DNA from: Phlebotomus papatasi
Lineage: Eukaryota > Arthropoda > Insecta > Diptera > Psychodidae
Assembly (NCBI RefSeq): GCF_024763615.1
Contig: NC_077223.1
Coordinates: 23,374,001 to 23,438,000, forward strand
Length of the DNA: 64,000 nt
Direction: 5' to 3'
Part shown: one piece after another, positions 12,045 to 24,189 of the stretch
Numbering within the stretch: position 1 is the stretch's first letter
How the letters are laid out: each line of letters begins with the position of its first letter
Made by a program: the position numbers and the translations under genes
Notes under the pieces: generated by a model
Told to the model about the DNA's origin: nothing
Database searches by the model: none
What the model saw: only the letters and a program-made list of their open reading frames with translations

Positions 12045-14978
12045 TATTCACTATATATTTATATTTCAGCGATTAGTCTTCAACTTGGATAATCTTTTCA
12101 ATCCGATTCAGTCACAATTTACAAAGGCGATTGTATCACGCCGCTTATCACATTATTTGAAATTGCAAAGAAATTCAAAACTAACAAATTCTCTTCAAAA
12201 CATTAAACCACAGAGTACAAAATTTTATATGGAAAGTTTAAGATATCAATAACGTTCTTTAATTATTTTTCGCACAAATACCTTCATTTATAAGACTTAA
12301 AATATCAAAAATCTCTTAAAGGACAAGGAATTCAGGCTTCGAACACTTCATATTTTTACCATAATAGGGTCAAAGGAACTCATTTTCGACAGGGAACCAC
12401 TATTGGCACTTTTCTCAAAATGTGGAAATTTATTTAATGTATTTCATAAAATGTAAGTAAATGACATTTTCTTATTAATCTACGTTTTCCGATAAAGATA
12501 AACGTTCAAATTTTGTATTCCAAATGATACAGAGTAAGGTGTCAATAGGTGTTCCTTTCACTCTACTTTGTTACACATTTCCTGAAGAAATAGGTCAGAT
12601 TCATTAAGGAACATGGGAAAAATACCTTACACTCTATAAAAATTTAATTAAAAGTTTAATATAATTAAAACTTCACAAAAAATTATAAGGTGAGATGTTG
12701 AATAATCTCATCTACTATAATCCTCACAAAACTATATAACCCGATCGGACTGAAACTTTATAAATAATCGAAAATAGCCGCAAGCTCTCTAGTTAAATTA
12801 TTTTAGCCTTTATTTCATTCAATCAATTTTCTTCCAATCTATTCAAATCCGATATATTTCCAAAATGTCTTCTAAGTTTAGTTCCAAATTGAATTCGATG
12901 ACATCCCAATTGGCTCAGGTTAAGAATCACACAATAAGCTGATCCAGGCTTAACTTAGCTCTTACTTTTATATTGATTCTTAAAAAAATCATTTTCTAAG
13001 TTTTCTATTTTAAACTTAGTAAATGATAGTGAGGATCATAAAACGTTATGATTGACCGTAAAGACGTGATTTTACGAAAACTAAGATTAAGATGGTCATT
13101 AAGTTCAATACACCCCTTGTCGTGAAACATTATTGACACTTTATTTAATAAAAAAGCAAAACCAATATGTTTATTTATACATTCCGTACGAACGTAATGA
13201 AAGAGTCAAAGTATGAATGGCAAATAATATAACGAAAGATTAACGAAAACCGCACGTCATCAGTTAAATGGCAAACAGATAAGACATTATTTTCTCATGA
13301 CTATTTTCTCTCAGTGCATCGCATTTTCCAACAATCACTTCCATTGTGATCTCGTGTCTCTCTATTTTTCACAACACGACAGAGAAATATTTTAAAATAG
13401 AACAAATGAGCGACGAGATAAGAAGACAAATGCCTTTGGGATTAAATATCAAATACGCATGTTGTTCCATAATCATATTGTTATTATTTTTTTCTTACAT
13501 TGATATCTTCTCGTGTTGTATATTGAGATATTCTGATGATCGTATGAATATTCAATTGGAATTATTAAATCTCTTTTTTCTTGCTGAGTAGCCAAGAAGA
13601 ACACAGAATAGAGGAAAATTTAATAAGACAGCAAGAGACGAGCCTCCAAAAATTAATATTCTTTTACACATTAGTTTATCTACAAACATGCTTTTTTATC
13701 GAATGGAAAAAAAGATAAACATTCGTGATCTTGACTTTTTATGACACCATTTTTTTATTGTTGGCAATTTTCTGGGTGTTTAGGAAATGAAAGCGTGTGT
13801 GGAGCATGTGCACTTTTTGCTTATTACAATAACCTTGCTTATAGATCAAATTTGGAGGATTAGAAACCGCTTTTTAAATTTTAAACAACTGTCAAATTTA
13901 TAGGTTTGACATTTTGCTCAGATTTTTAAAAATTTGAATATAACGAATTTTATGGGATATTTTTTTATAATTTGATTGTTAATGGCTTTTTGTAAGATCA
14001 AAAATCCATCACTCATCTCAATACACCTTATAAATTATATTCAATATTTCACATTATTTACTCAGCTGATTGCCCGATGAAATGAAAAGTGAACTTAACC
14101 ATGAACAATATGCAAATGTCTCAATTAGCGTCCTAAAATTGCATGTAAATTAGCAAAATGCCTGCAGATCAATTGAGAATAATTATGAAAAACTGGATCA
14201 AATCTATCGCCTGGAGATCAATATAAATTGCCGAGCTTATTAGTGAGCACGAGGCGTACTTCAAAAAACAAACATCAATTAAAAAATTGAAGTGTTAATT
14301 GATGGTTGATTGACTGCAAATACCCTTTTGTAAGGTTTAGATGCCAAGGGGCCACTTGCAATTGGCTAATTGCAGCATTATGAGTATGAAAAAATTAGCA
14401 AAACTTGACAAGAGATCATGAACTTATGCAATTATCGCTGATTAGCAATTTACTTTATCAGTGTGTAGTGGCATTATAAGCCCTGAGTCACTCTCTAGAA
14501 TATTTCATTTAGGCACTCTTGGGACACTCTATATTGCTCTCTCCAGCAAACTTTAGCCGACAAATCGCTGTGAAAATCTAACTGAAGATCATTGGAAAAA
14601 AAAACTCCGATAGTTCCCACGCAATCATATCTTATCCGCAAAACCATCAATCATTCAGGCACTCTGCATTTTTATGATTATACTGAAGATCCTCTTCAAA
14701 TAGAGATCATTCAGCATGATCATTTGCTCAAGATAAAGGCGAGGAAAAAAAAACTGTTTGTGCCCTTTGTCTTGCTATCGCTAAGCCAGTATAGATTGGT
14801 TTATTTTCTGATATTTAGTATTTGCATTTATCATTTGAATTTTCACGTTTTCTTTCTTTGGACTCATTCTATACCACGGATTCTTTGTGCGTATAAATGT
14901 ATTTGCAAATTAATTTAAAATACTTCTACGTACATGATCACTGCCAAATATCGTTTTCTTTTTCTTGGGGATTTTTAC
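12045..14978. other. No gene seen: long AT-rich stretch
   Basis: Open frames at 13346-13591 (81 codons) and 14592-14918 (108 codons) are rich in Phe, Leu, Ile and Lys, have no family motif and no splice context, and are not called. The part 14040-14540 looks like unique, more complex sequence and could be regulatory. If the exon at 15161-14979 is right, all this is intron. Confidence 0.4.
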
Positions 14979-15161
14979 CCACTGAAAACCTTCACTATTT
15001 CCACTTTACACTTTTTTGTTGGATTTAAGCAAGAAAAAAAGCACTGATAGAGAACTTAAAACAGCACCTCACGATATTTCTCAAAAGAATATTAATATTT
15101 CTCGCGAGCAAAGAGCAAAATTGGAAGCTCGTGCGAACACGAAGGAGTCCAGAGAGTGACT
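14979..15161 (-). promoter_or_regulatory. Candidate transcription start and 5' UTR exon of gene A
   Basis: On the minus strand an initiator TCAGTC has its A at 15161. A downstream-promoter-like GCACG occupies +28 to +32, matching four of five positions of the insect DPE, with G at +24. The 183 nt that follow contain no ATG and run through insect-leader-like sequence (AAAGTGGAAATAGTGAAGG) into a donor, TGG|GTAAAA, at 14978. The next gene downstream on this strand is gene A, which has an acceptor 17 nt before its ATG. Joining the two is inference; no transcript was seen. Confidence 0.4.
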
Positions 15162-15922
15162 GACTCAATGGGGTTCCAATACAAGCTTTGTGGCCTGGTA
15201 GCTTTGTGGTTGTTTACTGATATAGAATGAAGACAAGAAAAAAAGACATACACTTGAGAGAGAGAGCTTAAAGCCAGCAAATCACATGTCATTATTAATG
15301 CCCTCGTGTTTCCCCGCGAAACAGATCACCCATTTACGACTTTTGACACGCAAACCTTTTTTTCTGCAAAGCTCCGGGAGCTTTTGAGCTGAGCGAGATT
15401 ATCTATAGTGGAGAGTTGTTGAGTCACAGGAAAGTCTCTCTTGAATCTATTTATTTTTTGCTATATACATTCTTGTTGCTGTAATTTAGACACGTGCAAA
15501 GAATTGCTACAACAATGCAAATTCAGGTAAGATCAGAAAATTCTAGTAGAAAACAAATACAAAATTGTAATAAGAAATAAGTGTGGAGTTTTTTTTTATT
15601 TGCTCCTTCTTGAATTTGAACTTTATTCAACTGACACATGTTTCCCATACACTTCCTTCTTTATTCTGTGTCAAAAACCCTTAGTTGATTATGGTCAATT
15701 AACCAATTTTAGCCAATTTAATGGAAAAATGCAACTTTAGTTTTTTTTGGGTTAAATGGAACTTAGAATTTTCTGTATTACCAAGTGATTTCTTTTTTAT
15801 TTTGTCTCTAAATCGTTTATAGAAGAAAATAATTGTCTTTTAATTCTCAGATACGTTTATAAACTTTTATGCAATTCAAAATAGTATAGAATTAATATGA
15901 AATATTTACAGAAATAACATTA

Positions 15923-16670
15923 CTTAGGGCCTAAATAGACTGAGGTTGGTCCTCTAGTATATTAAAGAATTAAGTTAAAAAAAATTACACAAGGGTCTTT
16001 AATAAATAATCGTAAGCCCTCAGTGTGTGAAAGTTTAGGATAAAACCTTGCTGCTAGATTTTACAGGCTAAATATTCTCATATTAAACTTAAGCTGATCC
16101 TCGAGAATCTTTAGCTTGTAAAATTTCACAGTAAATATCGTCGGTTCCGAAGAAGACTATTGTAAGTCTACTTACAATAGTATAAAAAGATGGTATCATT
16201 GGATGCAGAAACCTTAGATCTATATCCCTACAAAATGTTATGTTGATTAAGATATTCCTGCAAAAGTTACAAGAAAAAAACTTAAAATCAGCGTGCCCAA
16301 TTATTGAGTTTTTTGCCCACAATTTTGCTATAATTAATTTAAAAGTAGTGTTAACTAGAAGATATTCAATGCGTAAGTATGATAAAATAGTTTCAAAAGC
16401 TGAAAGTATACAAATTGCAGTGAAATTAATGAAAATAAATTTTAGCTGTCAAACTTCAAACCTCTTTCCTGTAAAGTTTACATTTTGGACTTACAATAGT
16501 CTTCTTCGGAACCGACGATATTTATCCCAAACTGTCATACACTGAGGGCTTAGGAACATCGATTAGAAGTCGATTGCATAAATTCTCTTTATCTGAACCT
16601 TTGCAGGATATAAATTAAAGAATCAGCCTTTAATATGAAAGATCACCCTGGGTCTATTTGGGCCCTAAGT
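15923..16670. mobile_element. Nested inverted-repeat elements, three levels
   Basis: The outer ends ACTTAGGGCCTAAATAGACT and AGTCTATTTGGGCCCTAAGT-type sequence pair. Within them TAAGCCCTCAGTGT (16013) pairs with ACACTGAGGGCTTA (16552). Within that CGGTTCCGAAGAAGACTATT (about 16141) pairs exactly with AATAGTCTTCTTCGGAACCG (about 16497). A relative of the outer family is at 58826-59031. Non-coding. Confidence 0.7.
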
Positions 16671-16846
16671 GGAATATTACTTAATAATCTTTCCTATTTA
16701 ACCTCTCCCTACATAATGTTAATCAACGTCGAGGACCAGTGCATTGGTCCATTAGATGCGCGGAATTGAAGAACAGTGGTACGTAGTTTCATTAATTTTC
16801 CTTGTGCACCATCCTATCCTGAGCTATTTTCACTTCGAAAATAATT

Positions 16847-17044
16847 TGGGGAAACTGGGGCACCACTACACACGGGGTAGCACCAAACACTCCGATTTTT
16901 TTAGTCGGATGTACAAATTCAGAGGACAAGACTAATACAAATTTATAGGCATTATAAGGATGCTGTCCACTGTAGAAATGGTCGAGATAGTCCAAGTAGT
17001 TTAGAAATAAAAATTAGTGTTTGGTGGTGCCCCAGTTTTCCCTA
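16847..17044. mobile_element. 198-bp MITE, GGGAAAACTGGGGCACCAC ends
   Basis: The left end GGGGAAACTGGGGCACCAC is mirrored by GTGGTGCCCCAGTTTTCCC, followed by TA. Non-coding. A partial relative is at about 18645-18700 (GGGAAACTGGGGCAGTAGT). The terminal GGG(A/G)AAACTGGGGCA fits the shared terminal code of the window. Confidence 0.7.
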
Positions 17045-17614
17045 TTTAAGAAAAAATAATCTAGGACTATTTGTATAGCTTTTTGGAGGTAAATTTCGCA
17101 AAACGTTGATAAATTGCGTTATTCCGAATGAAATTTCATATGTAATTGCAATTAATTAAGTACTTTCTGCTTGCTTTTGGTTAACTTTTAAAACTCAAAA
17201 TTTCTATAGGGAAAGGAAGTCAGGTGTGTCTTGATAACTTATTTTCGAAGGTATCAACTGCTGATTCTGAAAAATTTAAACGATGACTGCACTTTTTGTA
17301 GTCAATATAGATATATTTATCAACAGTCACAGTCTTCAAAGAATATCACAATAAGTGGTCCAGCAATGTATTAACAGTCGACATTCGCTTAATGTAATAG
17401 ATCTATCGGTACTACCGATTTCAACAGCATCGGAAGGTTTATCATTCCGTCTCAGATTCCAAATACTTAGTTTTTCTTTAGAATATTGCGCTTTTCGTTT
17501 TTTTTTCCTTAAAGAAAAAATTCTACTATTTCTTTAACTAATAGCAGAGCAAAAAATGATCTTAAATATTTATAAATTTTTTTATGATCATCTTTCTCTA
17601 CTAAAATTAATAAA

Positions 17615-17721
<107 letters not shown>

Positions 17722-17733
17722 CTGGCACAACAT

Positions 17734-17965
17734 GAAAGATTCCCCAGAAAAGCTATGCAAGCTATTGTGAGGAGACCTCGGCCTCGAGGCAGACCTAGGA
17801 CAAGGTGGCTGAATCAAATTCAGAATCTTGCCTTGGAACGCCTCGGGATCGAACTCGAACATCTTCCTGAAGTGGCGGAGGACCGACAGGCGTGGGCTGC
17901 TAGATTGGATGTCATGGGCCCGCGACCCCAATAGGGATAAGCGGTTGAAAATGAATGAATGAATG
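17734..17965 (+). mobile_element. 5'-truncated RTE-type retrotransposon, copy 1, with target-site duplication
   Basis: The plus-strand frame 17719-17934 contains RPRPRGRPRTRW, a later LGIELEHLPEVAEDRQAW, and a stop. This is the pattern seen at the C-terminus of RTE-clade reverse-transcriptase proteins. It ends in a (GAAT)n tail. The 16-nt AATGCTGGCACAACAT stands on both sides (718-733 and 966-981 of the 17-kb block), a target-site duplication. Only about 230 bp of 3' end is present. A decayed copy is at 40826-40985. Confidence 0.8.
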
Positions 17966-18231
17966 AATGCTGGCACAACATTCCATGAAGGAACAGGGCC
18001 TTCCCGCAAAAGGATTTCTAGACATGCATTATTATTTTTTCTTATACGGGATGAGGTTATCAGTCCCATGCCAGTGGAATCAAGTGCAATGAAGCTCATT
18101 GTATGCAATCCGAACACCTTTAGCGCCAGAAAATTCCTGGTGACTTAAAGGGGATTCGAACCCGGGACACTTGCATTGTAGAGCGAGTGCTCTAGCACTT
18201 GACCCATTGAGTGCCCAAATTAATTAAGTGA

Positions 18232-18592
18232 TTTTCTTATTGTTTTAGATGGGAAAGGGGAAAAGACCAGGAATAAGAACAAATCCTGCACTCAAGAGCA
18301 ACTCAACAAGGTTTTTGAAGCCTTTCGTCGCGGTTTCACTTACACTGTTTGTCTCCAATTAGAAAATTTCCCTTGTCTCCATTTGGATTAATTTGTTTTC
18401 AATTGAAGCATTTTACACTCGCGTATTTTTCTTTTATTTAAGAAGTTTTTAAATTATACCTAAAGAATTTTCACTAAACAGTAACATTCTAGAAGAGTCA
18501 AGGAGCACATCAGAAAAAATTGAAGTTAATGTGTTGAATCTTCTGTCAAAGTTAAAGCGTCTGAAAATGGTTTTGAATTAGGAAATTTACCA
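18232..18592 (+). mobile_element. 3' half of the GGGTAAATTA...CAAAACC element, copy 2
   Basis: About 360 bp match 47448-47832 closely: GTTTTAGATGGGAAAGG, AATAAGAACAAATCC, CATTCTAGAAGAGTCAAGG and GGTTTTGAATTAGG occur in the same order. The left end is missing and replaced by the SINE. Non-coding in both copies. Confidence 0.75.
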
Positions 18593-18599
18593 TATACAA

Positions 18600-21500
18600 A
18601 TTTTCTGGATGCATAAAGGAATTTTCGGTCCCGAAAATTTGCATAAGGGAAACTGGGGCAGTAGTAAACACGGAGTAGTTGTAAAAATTGAAATTTACGT
18701 CTACACTACTAGGAGTTATGATGATGATGATGAGTTTCCCCTAATTCCGAGACCTTCTGTACCTCTTATCTCATCTATGTCTGAATTTATAAAATAAAGA
18801 TACCTACTTGTTATCAAGGAAACTATATGGGATTGTGGGATTTGGGAAAATTTGGAGCAAATATAAAGATTTGGACCAATAAGTTTTTTTTTTAAATATT
18901 TTACTTCAATCAAATATTCCTTCATAAATTCTTATTGGAAATTTTAATAGCTTTTGTATTCCTATTGTTCAATATTTTCAAATTTGATTAATTCCGTTAA
19001 GAAATATGCCTTTTAAAATGGTTTGGGCTAATTCAAGATTACTATTATTTGATATCACTAATATCAAATAATAAATCAAGAATTAAAAAAAAATTATAAA
19101 AGCTAAAAAGAGTAATAACTAATTGAGTCTTGGACATGTCAACTAAAGGGTATAGGGACTTTGAAGTCCAGAATTCGATATTTCTTATTCATTTAGCATA
19201 TTATCTTAAAGATCGTAAGCAAAAACTTTAAATCTAAGAGGAATGTCTTTCAGTTTTTTCTTAAACCGAAAAAAAACATATCGCGTGTGAAGAAAATTTT
19301 ATGACAAACGCAGTTTATTTCAAAATAAGTTAATTAACCTGGAAATTAACATTGAGGATGAGGCAAAAGATGATGACATTATGCAAGACAAATCTGCGAT
19401 TTCATGTGATTTTGGCAAGGTATTCAGGTGAGAGTCACCGTGTTATCGCGTGATGACCACGTTCTAAAAATCTCTAAGTCGCCACAGAGACTAAAATTCG
19501 CATAAATTGATCATCGATCTGTCTCATAAATATTACTTTTTGGGAAGACACTTGTCTGACCTTCAAGAATCATCCTCTCTCTGTCCTTTTTTCTCAATCA
19601 AAAGCCGCCAAATTCTTAAGCAAGAGAGTGAGAGGAAAAAAATATTTTCTTGGTGATTTCAACATTTTGAAGCTCAGCAATCAACTTTCGATTTTTATGT
19701 TGATGTTTCTATGCAAATCATTTCGTCGATGAGACTAGAGAAAATTCTAAAAAAAAAAAATAAGATCATTTTGGAGATCTTTTCTTCAGGTCGAATGTCT
19801 TTTATGGCTATTCAGAAAAAAAAATATCCTTGAATTTCTCATTCATATTCTCGAGAGAATTGTTTTATGTTTTATTTGTTTCCACGGTTGTAAACATCAA
19901 TAAATTTTTTTTTCTTTTCTAATTAGCCGTTGGAGAGGCACGCTTATTTTGAATGATTAGAATTGTAAGTTTTTGTTTTAGAAAACTTTCAAGATCATCA
20001 AAGTTTTGCAATAAAAAGTTAATTATTCGTGCAAAAGTACTGTTATTGCTGTTCATTGGATACAATTTGGCTTTTACTATAAAGTATAATGTAAAAACAA
20101 ATTAATCAGGGACATTTATGATCTTCTTTATTTGACAGCTGTCATATCTGTTTTCAAATTGACAACGTCATAGAAGCATTTTGTCAGAAATTCAAATATC
20201 ACGATTTTCAGTCATGCTTGAACTGGCTGTCCTTGGATTCATTGAGGAGAACCGATCAATTTGCGTTTCCAATTGATGGAGATGTTCAAAACGCACAAAA
20301 ATTTGCCAGAAAAAGAGAAGCTTGCGAGTGTGACAAGCCCCCGAATGTCTGACCAATTGGAGGAGACTATGGTTAAATTGGATGGCCACGACGCAAATTG
20401 ACGTCAGCACCAAGATTTTTCAGCTAATTGTGCGACTGAAGGCAAAATCTTCCGCATCTTAAGATGCCAATTGACTTTTCTAGTTTTTCTTCAAATGTGT
20501 GAAACCCTCCAAAGATGCCTCACTAGTTGCCAAAAATTGATTGACTGCCATCCGCCTACGCTTTCAGAGAAAAATAAACTCAAAATTGTCTTATTTCTGG
20601 CGACGAGTGTCAGTGCAGAGGGGCTCGATCTTTCACCATTCAAGAGAGACTTTCATGGAAATTTTCTACGCCCATATTTTCATTAGATTGTCCATCAAAG
20701 AAGAATTTCCGGTGGCCGTTGGGCAAAACTAAAAATCGTGTCTATCAACTTGAACTTGAATTAATTCAACAGTCAAAGAGAGCGGAAAAAGCACCAACAG
20801 AAACTTCAATGCGCACTCGTGAGCTTTTTTGACCTTCATTGATGTTGTTCTATTAAAGAGTGGTGTAGCTTGTTCAGCTGGTGATCCGACTACATTCATT
20901 TTGAGCGTGTTAACGAAAACTCTGCAACATTTCACTAATGATTGAATTAGAAGCACTTTACTGTATTACCTGTAAAACATGATTTATGAAATTTCCTGCA
21001 AATTACCACGTAAGATATTCGTATATTTCTCGCCTTGGGATAGTGTGGATTTTTCTCTATAATATTGTATATACAATAAAATTTTTAGATCATTTAAAAT
21101 CAACCTCAAAGTTGTATAGTAAATTGATGCGAAATATTTGCCAATGATCCAAGGAGATGCTGAGTCAATTAATCAAAATGAAAATTGTTCTTGTCATTCT
21201 ATGCTATTTTTTGCATTAATTACCATTTCAATGATAATATTTTGTTGTTTATCATTTCAATCGTGTTGTAATCGATTGTTTGCGAAAACAACCATGTGTT
21301 TAAGATTATTTTCTCGCAATAATATCAATATAATCTATTCCTAAATTAGAAATAACTGATTCAGCTGATGACTCTTTCACCCCAAAACCTTTGGACAAAG
21401 TCAGGGTCAGACGCGTGGAAGATGTGACTTCAGATTTTTCTTAAATTTCACTGTAATTTTCCTCAAGCTATTTTTCACTTCGGTATTCGGTTTCTTTCTG

Positions 21501-21821
21501 TCCCCCTTATACGATAAACTCTGCTCTGTCTACTTATCACTAGACGACCCCCCAATTTTGACCTTTCGACAAGAATAAAATTTTATAGCATGTGTAGATA
21601 ATTTTTTAAGAGTGTTTTTTTGTGGGAATCTTAAAGTTTTCTAAAAAACTTAAATGTTAAAAAAGAATATTTCAAAAAAATGTTTAAAATTATACAGAAT
21701 TTCAAAAAGAACACTTTATTTTCTAGGGTAACCTCAAATAAAATATTTCAAGCACAAAAATTACTTCAAAATTAAATTGAAAAAGGCCGGAACTTAAAAA
21801 TTGTAAGGGACAGGACCGACA
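18600..21821. other. No gene seen; partly unique intergenic sequence
   Basis: 18600-19350 is AT-rich with a short (GAT)n run at about 18718. 19360-20960 is more complex, non-repetitive sequence with a perfect TGACGTCA (CREB/ATF-type) site at 20399-20406, and may be regulatory. Open frames here overlap on both strands and carry no family motif. Confidence 0.45.
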
Positions 21822-22002
21822 GGACACACTTACGACTTAAGCCGAGAGACGGCTTGACGTAATTATAATCAAAATAATGATTAGATTACATTTCCATCAG
21901 TTTCTGACTATAATCCATCTCTCGGCTTAAGCCGAGAATTTAGTCAAGTCATTATAATAAATTATGTTAAACCGTCTATCAGCTTAAATCGTAAGTGTGT
22001 CC
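21822..22002. mobile_element. 181-bp MITE, GGACACACTTACGACTTAAG ends
   Basis: The left end GGACACACTTACGACTTAAG is mirrored by CTTAAATCGTAAGTGTGTCC on the right. Inner arms CGAGAGACGG/CCGTCTATC and AGCCGAGAGACGGCTTGACG also fold. Non-coding. No clear target duplication. Confidence 0.65.
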
Positions 22003-22513
22003 AGCACATAACATAACACAAAATAGCTTTCATTTATCTCCCTAAATGGTTATTGTGCGTGGAAAAAATATCGATATTATAACCCTATTTCTCTTTTTGA
22101 TATATATTTCTTACAAAATATATCATCTTTGACCTCTTTGACCTATATATTATCCGACATTTATAATACATTAATTAATGTCTAAAAATCTTATTTTAAA
22201 GAAGGCTTATTTCCTATGGGATATTGTGCCAGCGTAATTATTTTTATTATTTTCTTTTGTAAAATCCATTTTCTCAGTTAAAAAAATACCAATGAAATAG
22301 CACAATCATTTATCACTTTTTGATTGAGTACAACAAAAGGTTTATCGTAAGCGAATAGGAGTAAAACTTACTTGCATCATACTGGAGACACATCAACCTT
22401 CTATAATTTGTTTTTCAAAAGAACAATTTTTTAAACTCAGAATAGGGGAAGGTTTTCAAGCCTCGCACACACTCTATCTTCAAACATTTCATATTTTTCC
22501 CATATTCTTTTAA

Positions 22514-23026
22514 CCCTTTAAGGACGATTGGAACACCGGTGTCCCATAAAAAAATAATTTTTCCTGACTAACTAAAGTTATTTCTTCTTTATGTTAGTAC
22601 GTAATCATAAAGTAGAAGGTTGAAGGAATCTAGGATATTTTTTGCAAGTCTTCAGCTATTTGCTAGTAAACTTTTAAGCTCAAAAATGATGAATTTTTAA
22701 ATTCTCATATTGAAATTTTATTTAATTATTTTTTATACTTCTAATTTATTTTTAAGTCAAACCGTTTTGGAAAAAGAAACTACAATACCCAAACATAATA
22801 TTTTTCATTAGAGTGAAAATTAACAGTCACTGGTATCGTCAGAAAAATTACTTAAATTTTTAGGCTATTTTTGTCCCTATCGCTCATAGAGATAAAAAAA
22901 TACACCAAATCAGACTCTGTTGAATGTTCTCTAGGGTTAGATGTAAAACCTTTTACAAATTTTGTTTATCGGTTTCACTTTTATTGCTGATTTTCGGTCA
23001 GCGAAAACTGCCTCGTCGTTAAAGGG
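22514..23026. mobile_element. piggyBac-type element flanked by TTAA, 513 bp
   Basis: The ends CCCTTTAAGGACGATTGG and CGTCGTTAAAGGG are inverted and flanked by TTAA (22510-22513 and 23027-23030). It is the same family as the 140-bp copy at 2604-2743 (CCCTTAAAGGACAATTAGG). No transposase sequence remains. Confidence 0.65.
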
Positions 23027-23125
23027 TTAATGAATCTGAACTTATGGCAATTGTATTTTAATAGGTATAGCCTTAAGTCACACATTTTCTAAAAAAAAAA
23101 GTTGGTCAGATTCATTGAAAGAATA

Positions 23126-23552
23126 CACTCAGTCCCGAGATTATGCACATTTTCGGGACCGAAAAAAACGCGCGAAATGGCATTATGCATCGCGAAAATT
23201 TGCATAACCGCAGGGACTTTCTTTTGAATAAATCGGGCGTAGAACGAATTTCACGCGGAGTATAAATAGTTCAAACAAAAAGATTCAATTGTTTAATAGA
23301 AATGGATTAACAAACAGTACTTTTTGGCCAGAGTTCTTCAATAAATGGTTAGAATATTAAAAAAAAAATTACCTTAATGAAAGAAATTAAAGTTTTATTC
23401 TAAAAAAGTAGCAAAATGTTTTCAAATGTCTCGCGCGTATTTCAAAAATGAGTTCATGAATTGATTCCCAAGGGTAGGCAAACTTGCATAATTCTATGTG
23501 CATATTTCCGTCAGGTGCATAATCCCGAAGGACTTAATGCCGGGACTGAGTG
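23126..23552. mobile_element. TA-flanked element, CACTCAGTCCCGAGATTATG ends
   Basis: The left end CACTCAGTCCCGAGATTATG and the right end CCGGGACTGAGTG pair, flanked by TA on both sides (23124-23125 and 23553-23554). CAGT-type ends with TA duplication are usual for Tc1/mariner/pogo elements. Subterminal GAAAATTTGCATAA and CATAATCCCGAAGGAC motifs repeat in both arms. Non-coding. Confidence 0.6.
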
Positions 23553-23760
23553 TATGGGAAAAATATTAAATGTTCGAAGTCAGAGTGTGTGCGTGAAATA
23601 TGAAAGCATTCCCCTACATCTCTTGTTTATTATATTTAGTTCAGCTCAATTCTCAATAGGATATAAAATATTTCGTTAACATGAGTGTTCCAAACATTCC
23701 CGCCCTCTCCAACATGAAAAATAAAACATATTTTCGGAATATAAATAATTAATTAATAAT

Positions 23761-24160
23761 AATTTCTATTGGGGACTTACGAAATGCTTGTAAATCCTAT
23801 AACCCACAAACAAGTTTGTAAAAGTTTGTACTCTTTTTCACAAACATTTCGCATGATCACTTGAGGAGCATTTTTTGTACTTTTACAAACATTTGTTATT
23901 AAATGATCGAAAACTCACAAAAAATCTCCGTAAAATTTGGGGATTTATTCGTTAAGTTTTGCCAAACAAACAAAAATTTACGAACAAATGATAAAATTTA
24001 ACGAACATTTGTTGTATGTTTACGAACATACACGGACAAAATGTTTGTAGAAGCACAAAAATGCTCGTCAAATGATCATCTTACAAACAATGTTTGTGGA
24101 AAAAGTTCAAACTTTTACGAACTTCTTAGTTAGTCCCTTAGTTAGTCCCTAGTGAAAATT
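23761..24160. mobile_element. Long palindromic element with TTTACGAACA subrepeats, copy 1
   Basis: The left end TTCTATTGGGGACTTACGAA is mirrored by GTCCCTAGTGAAAATT on the right. The interior has many short copies of TTTACGAACA / TTTACAAACA in both orientations, so it folds into a long imperfect hairpin. Relatives are at 40535-40800 (half) and 61846-62245. Non-coding. Confidence 0.7.
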
Positions 24161-24189
24161 CAATTTTACAAAATATTTTTTCTATGTAT

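Larger units (their letters stand above)
22443..23615. mobile_element. Outer inverted-repeat element enclosing two other elements
   Basis: The left end AGGGGAAGGTTTTCAAGCC with GCACACACTCT is mirrored near 23580-23615 by AGAGTGTGTGCGTGAAATAT and GAAAGCATTCCCCT. Between them lie a piggyBac-type element (22514-23026) and a TA-flanked element (23126-23552). Removing both leaves a short foldback of the usual size. This nesting is inferred from the pairing. Confidence 0.5.

Noticed and set aside
14592..14918. 108-codon plus-strand frame as a gene
   Set aside because: Low-complexity, Phe/Leu/Ile/Lys-rich, no family motif, no leader or poly(A) context.
18140..18216. tRNA gene
   Set aside because: A- and B-box sequences are present, but no acceptor stem or anticodon arm pairs; it is the head of a SINE with a repeat tail.
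23761..24160. CRISPR array, because of many short repeats
   Set aside because: The repeats vary, occur in both orientations and have no uniform spacers; the genome is eukaryotic and the unit is a palindromic transposon.
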